NCBI GenBank assembly: GCA_001460835.1
Contig: CYKH01000238.1
Location: forward strand, 12,053 to 76,052
Reading direction: 5' to 3'
Length of the DNA stretch: 64,000 nt
Source: Bodo saltans
Taxonomy: Eukaryota > Euglenozoa > Kinetoplastea > Eubodonida > Bodonidae
In this document: positions 58,167 through 64,000 of the stretch, in pieces
How positions within the stretch are numbered: the first letter of the stretch is position 1
How the letters are laid out: each line of letters opens with the position of its first letter
Made by a program: the position numbers and the translations under genes
The notes under the pieces: generated by a model
Database searches by the model: none
What the model was told of the DNA's origin: nothing
What the model saw: the letters and a program-made list of their open reading frames with translations, nothing else

Positions 58167-59929
58167 ACACCGCATCGTCCGGTAGGCCTTACCGCAAGTT
58201 TGCAGTGCCGGACATTGAAACACCAAACACCGCATCGTCCGGTAGGCCTTACCGCAAGTTTGCAGTGCCGGACATTGAAACTCCAAACAGCCGTGAGAAG
58301 CAAAGTTCTTTCTTTGGTGGCATCGCGCAGCGCGTCATGAGAGCAGTTCGCGCGTTCTCAAGTTCTCGCGCAGTCAGCGAAGACAACGCAGCTCCGGCCT
58401 CACCTGGGCCAGTGCATGCTGCAGTAGTCTCTCAGCCAGGCTCCCCACACAGACTTCGGCATCCCAGCGCAAATGTTTTCCCACCAGCGACGCCACTCGT
58501 GACGCTACCCCTCGGGTCGCTGCGCGGGGCTACTGACAACCGTTATGGACAACTCCCAGAAGCTCAGCCATCCCCCCTGCACGTGCCAGCTCCACAGGCA
58601 CAGCAGCCCCAACAAGTCATCTACAACTTTTACTACATGAACACCCCCAGCGAGGCTGAGCAACACAACAGTATCCCCACGATGCCAAATCGAAGCCTCT
58701 CGACGCCAGTTCACACCACGCCTCAGTGGAGGCCGCGCGTGAGCACTGGCACACCATTCCGACTGTCGCTCAAGCGTGCCAGACAAGACGACATTCCGGT
58801 TCAACCTCCGAAGGTTGAACAAGCGAGGCCGCAAGGATTGCCACGCCCTGTTCTTGGGTTTGCGGCACAAAGTTCGTTGCCACCCCAGCAAGCAACCGAG
58901 GCTGTACCTCCTACAAAAAGTTTGTTTGGTGTAGGGAGCTCAGCAAGCATTGCGCCGCCGACAACGTCGTTCGGGTTTGGCGGTGCTGCCCCAACCAAAC
59001 CCGCCGAGCCGCTGAAGACTGCCGCCTCCAACTCGTTCGGAACTGCATCTGCTGGTTCTGCATCTGCAGTGCCAGAATCTGCAGCTCCCAAAGAGTCGAA
59101 GCCCGTCGTCTCAAACCCGTTTGGTGGTGCACCTGTTGCACCGAGCCCCTTCAGTGCACCAGCGGCACCAGCGGCGGCCCCCAAAGCATCGTCTGGCTTT
59201 GGTGGTTTCGTCAAGAGCGGGCCGCCTGCGGTGATTGTGGAGGAGGACGGCTTTGCCTCTGGCGCAGATAGCGGCGACGATGACGACGTGAAGGAGGTTG
59301 CGAAGCCCGCACCGACTGCCGCATTCGGCTTTGGCGGTGCTGCGACGACGAACCCGTTTGGCGCGACGCCAGCAGCAGTGACGCCTGGTGCGAACCCATT
59401 CAGCTTCGGTGGTGCGCCGCCAACGAAGGCGGCGGAGCCATCGAAGCCCGTCGTCTCGAACCCGTTTGGTGCGGCGTCAGCAGCAGTGACACCTGCCGCG
59501 AATGCGTTCAGCTTTGGCGGGGCACCGGCAGCGAAAGCTGTAGAACCATCGAAACCTGTCGTCTCAAACCCGTTTGGTGGTGCACCTGTTGCACCGAGCC
59601 CCTTCAGTGCACCAGCGGCACCAGCGGCGGCCCCCAAAGCATCGTCTGGCTTTGGTGGTTTCGTCAAGAGCGGGCCGCCTGCGGTGATTGTGGAGGAGGA
59701 CGGCTTTGCCTCTGGCGCAGATAGCGGCGACGATGACGACGTGAGGGAGGTTGCGAAGCCCGCACCCACAGCCGCATTCGGCTTTGGCGGTGCTGCGACG
59801 ACGAACCCGTTTGGCGCCGCACCAGCACCGGCGACCACCTCGAACCCATTCAGCTTCGGTGCACCGTCTGGGACTGCAACACCGAGCCCGTTCGGCGGAA
59901 CAAACCCTTTTTCATTCGGAGGGAAATAG
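58133..59929 (+). CDS. FG-repeat nucleoporin
   Basis: 598 residues. Residues 1-260 are basic and non-FG, beginning with a 20-residue tandem repeat (TASSGRPYRKFAVPDIETPN). Residues about 263-598 carry about 25 FG motifs in FxFG, GFGG and NPFG settings, such as FGFGGAAPTK, SNPFGGAP, SGFGGFV, NPFSFGG, ending GTNPFSFGGK. Such domains line the nuclear pore and bind transport receptors. A 151-residue unit is repeated in part: 59105-59364 and 59558-59817 are about 260 bases, nearly identical. An acidic ASGADSGDDDDVKEV patch lies in each copy. Which pore subcomplex it belongs to cannot be told; the non-FG start has an RPYRKF pattern I do not recognise. Confidence 0.93.
   Translation: MVGKEKSVSVVHTASSGRPYRKFAVPDIETPNTASSGRPYRKFAVPDIETPNSREKQSSFFGGIAQRVMRAVRAFSSSRAVSEDNAAPASPGPVHAAVVSQPGSPHRLRHPSANVFPPATPLVTLPLGSLRGATDNRYGQLPEAQPSPLHVPAPQAQQPQQVIYNFYYMNTPSEAEQHNSIPTMPNRSLSTPVHTTPQWRPRVSTGTPFRLSLKRARQDDIPVQPPKVEQARPQGLPRPVLGFAAQSSLPPQQATEAVPPTKSLFGVGSSASIAPPTTSFGFGGAAPTKPAEPLKTAASNSFGTASAGSASAVPESAAPKESKPVVSNPFGGAPVAPSPFSAPAAPAAAPKASSGFGGFVKSGPPAVIVEEDGFASGADSGDDDDVKEVAKPAPTAAFGFGGAATTNPFGATPAAVTPGANPFSFGGAPPTKAAEPSKPVVSNPFGAASAAVTPAANAFSFGGAPAAKAVEPSKPVVSNPFGGAPVAPSPFSAPAAPAAAPKASSGFGGFVKSGPPAVIVEEDGFASGADSGDDDDVREVAKPAPTAAFGFGGAATTNPFGAAPAPATTSNPFSFGAPSGTATPSPFGGTNPFSFGGK
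58167..58286 (+). repeat. 60-bp in-frame tandem duplication near the nucleoporin start
   Basis: Bases 58167-58226 recur at 58227-58286 with one silent change (ACA to ACT). It doubles the 20-residue segment beginning TASSGRPYRKF. It begins where the 65-base duplication ends, so two tandem events sit side by side. Confidence 0.95.
59105..59817 (+). repeat. 260-bp internal repeat of the FG region (offset 453)
   Basis: 59105-59364 and 59558-59817 match with only a few changes, including Lys to Arg after the DDDD patch. The offset, 151 codons, keeps the frame. The two copies bracket a region of shorter FG units, as expected from unequal exchange within FG domains. Confidence 0.92.
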
Positions 59930-60049
59930 GAGCGTTTTAGGAATTGCGTGTTTGTGATGCACATTCTAAGAGGTTATTGGACACACTGAGCTTTGTACAA
60001 ACACGTTTCTTTATCTTACTCATAATTAACTCAGGATCATAGTTTTGAG

Positions 60050-61816
60050 ATGGACGCCGATGTGAGGAGAGAAGAGATCCAACGACGACTGCGTGATTTG
60101 CAACGAGAGCGCACTATTTCGGAGAAAAGCGTTGCGCAGCTTAGTCGAGTCGTAGGAGGTGTGGAACTTATCATCAAAGCAGGCGATCGTGTCACCATCA
60201 CCGACGATGGGAGCATATTTGATGCTGCCGAACGCGACCCGTTGAAGAAGATGTACTGCGGGGAGTCTGGCATTGTGACGCTGACGTTGTCGGACTTCAA
60301 CGGTGTTGGTGAGGCAGTGGAAGTAAAGTTCGTTGACGGGTGTTCGCACACATATTCACTCAACTGTGTGGATGGGTTTGTGAGCAAACCTGAACGAAAG
60401 GTGCTCGGAGTTGTATCGTCCACGAAATCGTCTCACGTCAACGTGAACGCTGCTCTTGACGCGCCTGCCGCACCGGAGCAGTCGCTTGCTGCACCGAGTT
60501 GGTCGTCCCTGCGCAAGCACACATCGCTGCGAAGCGTGGCATCATCGAAGCAACCAGCGACCGACAGCACACAGACACCGGAACCATCAGTACCTGCGAT
60601 GGAGAGCACAGTGGGTTCCAGCAGCAGTCTGAGCAGCAGCATTGTGGTGCCACCTGTACGGATTGAAGCTGCTCGTCAAGAGCTGCTACAAACCCATGAG
60701 CCGAGAGCCAGCGCAATTGTGCCTCGAGCCTCGTCTTCAGAGGTGCCGAAGGGCATCAGCCCTGCCCCAGTCCTCACTCTCAAGGTAACACCGCGAACAG
60801 TATTTGACAACGATGAAAGCGACGACCTTGATTTGCTGAAGTCTCCGCGAGAAGATTTTTTACGAACAGAGTCGTGGGCGCAGGAAAAGCGCTATTCTCC
60901 AGCGATCGCATCCATGTCCCCCGTTGCCATGATGCAGTTGACCTCGCAGATTCCTCCATGCCCTCCTGCGTACACTCCGAAATTTCCTTTAGGTGACCCG
61001 AGGAGCCTCATTCCCCGCCCTCAGTCTGAATCTACTGGAGTGAAGTGCTGCACCCTTACTACATCAGAGGACTATGCAAGCTGCAGCCCACGAACACGGC
61101 GCACTCGAACCCGTGATGTTGCGTTCCGGTCCCATCAAAGCACACTCGACGCAATGCTCGCGGCCTGCACGACGGAGTTAGGTTGGGCACGTGAGGGGCG
61201 AAGGGTGACACGCTTATTCGTTGCGCCACAGGGCCAAGAGGTCATGTACGCTGATATGGTGCGTGATGGCTGCCACCTCGTCGCCAGCGACGGTGAGGCG
61301 TTTACCGCACCGCTCCACGACTTTCCCAGCGCAAGGTCTGCGGCTAGCTCTGCGGCGTTGGGCGTACGGTCGGGGAGACCCACGTCGCCGTTCTCTGCGC
61401 GGCCAAAGCTCCCGGTAGCCGCCGCATCTCCTAGTGGAATTTCATTTCAAAAACCAAAAGTAGTTCGTGTGTACATCAACGGTGAGTATGGAGATGTGCA
61501 AGGCGATCACCTTCCCTTCCGCACTGTGACCATTAGACCAACATGCAAGACGATCAAGTCCGTCTACACCTTGTTGGACAGGGAACTGCAGTGGAACACA
61601 CTGGGCAGGCACGTTGACCTTCTGTACTCGTCACGTGGGGATGTGATTACGACGCTAGAGGCCATCGTGGACGGAGAAAGTATCGTCGCTTCATCTGGTG
61701 ATCGGTTCATTATTCCTAGAAGCACATCTATCTTGCATCGAGAGAATCAGTCACTTGATGAGGGTGCGGCGCGGCGCATGAAGTCGCCTGTGCGCCCGCG
61801 GTCGCCGTACCATTAG
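60050..61816 (+). CDS. Doublecortin-domain protein with N-terminal SH3-like domain
   Basis: 588 residues. An N-terminal helix and a beta-barrel (about 38-110: IIKAGDRVTITDDGS, GESGIVTLTL, EVKFVDGCSHTYSL) that looks like a KOW/SH3-like module. A disordered Ser/Pro-rich middle (115-345). Then two doublecortin-like domains: about 356-430 (TRLFVAPQGQEVMYADMV, DGCHLVASDGEAF) and about 471-562 (VRVYINGEYGDVQG, TLLDRELQW, DLLYSSRGDVITTLEAIV, DGESIVASSGDRF). DCX domains bind microtubules between protofilaments, and tandem ones are usual. Probably a flagellar or subpellicular microtubule protein. The ATG follows TTTCTTTATCTTACTC and AG in TCAGG. Confidence 0.85.
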   Translation: MDADVRREEIQRRLRDLQRERTISEKSVAQLSRVVGGVELIIKAGDRVTITDDGSIFDAAERDPLKKMYCGESGIVTLTLSDFNGVGEAVEVKFVDGCSHTYSLNCVDGFVSKPERKVLGVVSSTKSSHVNVNAALDAPAAPEQSLAAPSWSSLRKHTSLRSVASSKQPATDSTQTPEPSVPAMESTVGSSSSLSSSIVVPPVRIEAARQELLQTHEPRASAIVPRASSSEVPKGISPAPVLTLKVTPRTVFDNDESDDLDLLKSPREDFLRTESWAQEKRYSPAIASMSPVAMMQLTSQIPPCPPAYTPKFPLGDPRSLIPRPQSESTGVKCCTLTTSEDYASCSPRTRRTRTRDVAFRSHQSTLDAMLAACTTELGWAREGRRVTRLFVAPQGQEVMYADMVRDGCHLVASDGEAFTAPLHDFPSARSAASSAALGVRSGRPTSPFSARPKLPVAAASPSGISFQKPKVVRVYINGEYGDVQGDHLPFRTVTIRPTCKTIKSVYTLLDRELQWNTLGRHVDLLYSSRGDVITTLEAIVDGESIVASSGDRFIIPRSTSILHRENQSLDEGAARRMKSPVRPRSPYH

Positions 61817-61971
61817 AGCGAGAGCGAGAGAGACGATAACGCCTTCCGAGTTCTCTGAGAGCGAGGCACACTTTTTGAAACTTAGCAACTCTCTTCATTG
61901 CACAATTTCAGTATTTAAGAAGAGGAATCAATAACCTTTATTAATCACGATTCATCACCCAAACATTAGAG

Positions 61972-62042
61972 ATGTCTCAGTTGTTGTACGGGCCAACCAC
62001 GCCGCTTCAACCCGCCGCACCAACGCCAAAAGATATTGTTGA
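61972..62042 (+). pseudogene. Separated N-terminal codons of the poly(A) polymerase gene
   Basis: From the ATG at 61972 the frame gives MSQLLYGPTTPLQPAAPTP and KDIVE, which matches the usual front of canonical poly(A) polymerases (a G-x-T-x-P-I-S start, then a helix). It is put out of frame with the rest by the 47-base duplication that begins at 62003. Counting from the copy, the amino-acid chain before and after the duplication would join smoothly. It is therefore the true start region of the next gene, not a gene of its own. Confidence 0.75.
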
Positions 62043-62089
62043 AAAAAAACGCTTCAACCCGCCGCACCAACGCCAAAAGATATTGTTGA
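62003..62089 (+). repeat. 40-bp tandem duplication joined by an A-run in the PAP gene
   Basis: Bases 62003-62042 recur exactly at 62050-62089. Seven A (62043-62049) fill the joint and do not follow the second copy. The period of 47 bases is not a multiple of three, so it breaks the frame between 61972 and 62100. Confidence 0.9.
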
Positions 62090-62099
62090 GTCCGAGCAT

Positions 62100-63746
62100 A
62101 TGGTGGAGATTATTCAGCGCCATTCCGTTGTCAACAGATCTGCACATGTGCTGAGCTACGTGGAATCCGTGGCCTATGTGATGGTGACCTTGTGCAACTT
62201 GAAGCGACAACAGCAGCAGCGCATAGAGAGTGGTAACGGTGAGGAGGACGGGACCACTGGGAGTAGTGCCGCGTCGAATGTTGAGTCGTACCCCACGTGG
62301 GCCAAGGCGTTTGCTTTCGGTTCATCTGGGCTCGAGGCGAATGTGACATCCAGTGACATCGATGTGTATGTTGGCCGAGTTCCAAACTTGCCCCCCTGCC
62401 CACTTCCCTTCTCGCCCCCTTTCTTACGTTTCAAATATCTATCACATCTGCCACAATGTTGTTCTTCGTTTCCTTTCATTTTTATTAGACTTCTCGTTTG
62501 TCCCCTAACAATCACTCCCCAGCTGTTCTTGGCTGCGTTCCCGGCGATCTTAAAGCAGCGCGGGATCGAAGATGCAGTGACAGTGTCCGCTGCCAGAGTC
62601 CCAGTGGTGAAGTTCATGCTCAACGATATTTCAGTCGATGTGGTGTGTGTATCCTACGCAAGTGCATCTGCTCCTGCAGAGAAGGACTTTCTTCCACTCT
62701 CTGTGTTCCAGTGTATCTCGAAGGAAACGAGGCAAAGTGTGCAAGGATTCAGGACGGTGCTAGAGATCCGCAGGCGTATCCCGGTGCCCCTCGACGTGTA
62801 CAGCACGACGCTGAGGGCAATCAAGTTCTGGGCCATGCAACGCAAGGTGTACGGTAACAACTATTGCTACCCGGCTGGGGTATCGTTAGCTGTTATGGTG
62901 GCGCGTGTGTGTCAAGTGTTTCCTGCAAGTCTGCCAAGTGCAGTTGTACGATTTTTCTTTCTGTTTTATCGACAATGGCTAGGAAAGCAAACTACGGTGT
63001 CGCCGCTGTTTATCACAGAGCGCTTGAAGCCCGACCCACCACCAAGGATTCATGGGATGTGGGACACGTGGGACCCACTGCGTGATGCATGCAAGGAGGA
63101 CCTCTTGCCTGTGCTGAACCCAGCGTATCCCCATAACAACACCTGTTACAACGTCGGACGAAGCGGCCGAGACCACTTCTATCGTGAGATTGTGCGAGCC
63201 AACGCCATCATTCAGCAGCAACAGACGCCAGCCACCGCCACGATTAGGTGGGACGATGTGTGGCCAGCGTATCGACTAGGTGATGAGTACAACCATTTTA
63301 TGATTGTTGAGGTGGCAGAGATGAATGGGCTTAGTTCCTCAGAGAGACAAGGATTTGACAGCTGGGCATTGTTGATTGAGAGTAAGTTGAAGATTCTTTT
63401 GTTTTCATTAGAGTGCTGGTGTGAGGTTCGTATGTGGCCAAAGAGGCTGAGCTCCACGATGCGATGCCAGAAGGGCAGGGCATGGGCTATCGGTGTGAAG
63501 ACGGGCGGGCCAGACCCGTGGACGTACCCCATTGAATTCCTGAGCAGGATAGCAATGTCAGTAGAAGAGTTTCGGTTTGCAGTTGAGGAAATGGGACTTC
63601 GAGGGGCAAACGCGTTCCCTCGTGTGGTATCGAGCATGCCAAGCCCTGTTTGCTTTTTGATGACCTCGTTAGATGCTGGACTACCTGAAGATTTGATGCC
63701 AACACCTCGCACAACTACGGCCAAGAGGGGCCGCACTGATGACTAA
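62100..63746 (+). CDS. PAP: Canonical poly(A) polymerase with one likely cis-spliced intron
   Basis: Frame of 548 residues if read through, about 507 after removing the intron at 62366-62488. Nucleotidyltransferase signature: FAFGSSGLEA, SDID (the catalytic Asp pair), and the third Asp in NDISVDVVCV. The PAP-specific central domain follows: LRAIKFWAMQRKVYGNNYCYPAGVSLAVMVAR and FFFLFYRQW, then DPLRDACKEDLLPVLNPAYPHNNTCYNV, which fits the YPxxNSTYNV block. Canonical PAPs add mRNA poly(A) tails, here coupled to trans-splicing. The real start is probably the ATG at 61972, cut off by a 47-base duplication. The C-terminal RNA-binding fold is present (about 410-520). In T. brucei this very gene has a cis-intron. 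Confidence 0.92.
   Translation: MVEIIQRHSVVNRSAHVLSYVESVAYVMVTLCNLKRQQQQRIESGNGEEDGTTGSSAASNVESYPTWAKAFAFGSSGLEANVTSSDIDVYVGRVPNLPPCPLPFSPPFLRFKYLSHLPQCCSSFPFIFIRLLVCPLTITPQLFLAAFPAILKQRGIEDAVTVSAARVPVVKFMLNDISVDVVCVSYASASAPAEKDFLPLSVFQCISKETRQSVQGFRTVLEIRRRIPVPLDVYSTTLRAIKFWAMQRKVYGNNYCYPAGVSLAVMVARVCQVFPASLPSAVVRFFFLFYRQWLGKQTTVSPLFITERLKPDPPPRIHGMWDTWDPLRDACKEDLLPVLNPAYPHNNTCYNVGRSGRDHFYREIVRANAIIQQQQTPATATIRWDDVWPAYRLGDEYNHFMIVEVAEMNGLSSSERQGFDSWALLIESKLKILLFSLECWCEVRMWPKRLSSTMRCQKGRAWAIGVKTGGPDPWTYPIEFLSRIAMSVEEFRFAVEEMGLRGANAFPRVVSSMPSPVCFLMTSLDAGLPEDLMPTPRTTTAKRGRTDD
62366..62488 (+). other. Probable cis-spliced intron (123 nt) in the PAP gene
   Basis: 5' end GTATGT (62366-62371), 3' end in a pyrimidine-rich tract CGTTTCCTTTCATTTTTATTAG (AG 62487-62488). 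Removing it joins SSDIDV to LLVCPLTITPQLFLAAF, which restores the normal DID-[LT]-L-x-V-x-P block of poly(A) polymerases; without removal there is a 41-residue Pro/Phe-rich insert inside the active-site strand. The length is divisible by three and has no stop, so conventional gene finders would miss it. Another AG at 62521-62522 also lies near, but needs a non-standard 5' end for the right frame. Confidence 0.82.
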
Positions 63747-63886
63747 TAAAGCAATCACACACTTTCTATTTCGTGCATTTTGAACTGATTTGCTGTTTTG
63801 TGCTACAATCCTTCCTTTGCGTTGTGTTGAATGAATCACTAGGAATTGTACACCACACACACACAAAAAAGCGAAACGTTAACACA

Positions 63887-64000
63887 ATGTCATTATTTCA
63901 CGACGACCCCTTTGACGTGATTTCTGAAGGTGCACCTGCTGAGCAAGAAGGCGGCGAAGAGGAGCAATCCGCAGGTGAGTCTCACAACCAAGAAGCCCAA
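63887..64000 (+). CDS. Start of an acidic protein (3' end outside window)
   Basis: The ATG at 63887 follows an A-rich leader with a CA repeat and opens 38 codons up to the window end: MSLFHDDPFDVISEGAPAEQ and further Glu/Gln-rich sequence. An early DPFDV and strong acidity might suit a clathrin light chain or an adaptor-binding tail, but 38 residues are too few to decide. Confidence 0.5.
   Translation, partial: MSLFHDDPFDVISEGAPAEQEGGEEEQSAGESHNQEAQ

Noticed and set aside
58801-59964. Long antisense open frame (387 codons) opposite the FG nucleoporin
   Set aside because: It comes from codon periodicity of the Gly/Ala/Pro-rich FG repeats on the + strand. The protein is low-complexity and has no leader signal.
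61972-62154. A separate 60-codon gene before PAP
   Set aside because: Its first 24 codons look like the PAP N-terminus; the rest follows from the duplication frameshift.
62364-62522. Alternative PAP intron using the AG at 62521-62522
   Set aside because: It needs a weak GTGTAT 5' end to keep the frame and would remove the conserved LLVCP-like strand residues. The 62366-62488 choice fits both signals and protein better.
1-64000. Bacterial operon reading of the one-strand gene array
   Set aside because: No Shine-Dalgarno sites, and the genes are eukaryotic (kinesin, VPS4, ATG5, nucleoporin, eL13). Leaders show pyrimidine-AG signals.
1-64000. tRNA, rRNA, spliced-leader RNA genes, CRISPR arrays, transposons, LTR or virus-like elements
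   Set aside because: I looked for cloverleaf-like or conserved RNA blocks, regular spaced repeats, reverse transcriptase, integrase, capsid or transposase signatures and found none by eye. A covariance-model and profile search would be the decisive test.

Overview
The window looks like nuclear DNA of a kinetoplastid flagellate, most likely a free-living bodonid such as Bodo saltans (species is inference). All of the roughly 38 genes I can support lie on the + strand. They are separated by only about 100-460 bases, nearly all lack introns, and many are preceded by a pyrimidine tract followed by AG a few to about 60 bases before the first ATG. This is the layout of a polycistronic unit processed by spliced-leader trans-splicing. 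Three gene-level signs agree: a paraflagellar-rod-domain protein (11561-13516), a trypanosome-type phosphofructokinase ending in the glycosomal signal SKL (41562-43046), and a poly(A) polymerase carrying what looks like one cis-spliced intron (62366-62488). Poly(A) polymerase is one of the very few intron-containing genes of trypanosomatids.

Layout. 1-15.1 kb: kinesin (5' cut), a zinc-finger/PARP-like protein, a GAF protein, an FCP1/SCP-type phosphatase, a proline-rich protein, a giant IQ-motif protein, a PFR-domain protein and an EF-hand/LPCAT-type acyltransferase. 15.2-16.2 kb: a damaged DJ-1/PfpI gene that runs into a piece of an HSP20 gene and then a 300-base N gap, probably an assembly fault. 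16.2-20.8 kb: four proteins of unknown function. 20.9-29.6 kb: a cyclic-nucleotide signalling cluster, made of a 1316-residue channel (membrane region, degenerate cyclase-like domain, four EF-hands, CNG-type channel, cNMP-binding domain) followed by two paralogous HD phosphodiesterases with MGC acylation starts. 29.9-36 kb: HSP20, a coiled-coil protein, ribosomal protein eL13, a pseudokinase-LRR gene broken by a frameshift, and an unknown protein. 36-49.3 kb: a Cys-rich-finger kinase, a coiled-coil protein, a secreted bacterial-like protein, VPS4, PFK, a membrane J-protein, a MIZ-finger SUMO ligase, a small protein and an NSUN2/Trm4 methyltransferase. 49.4-64 kb: CTR9, CFAP96, ATG5, a NEK kinase, an unknown protein, an FG nucleoporin, a doublecortin protein, poly(A) polymerase and the start of one more gene.

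Functional themes are flagellum and cytoskeleton (kinesin, IQ protein, PFR protein, CFAP96, NEK, doublecortin), cyclic-nucleotide and calcium signalling, endomembrane and autophagy (VPS4, ATG5), and mRNA synthesis, processing and export (CTR9, PAP, FG nucleoporin). Neighbours in such arrays need not share a function. The channel-plus-two-PDE run is the best candidate for a functional group.

A second feature of the window is the number of short direct tandem duplications (47 to about 519 bases) that hit genes and leader regions. Two of them are joined by an A-run not found in the partner copy. They are either a real property of this genome or an assembly artefact, and long reads would decide.
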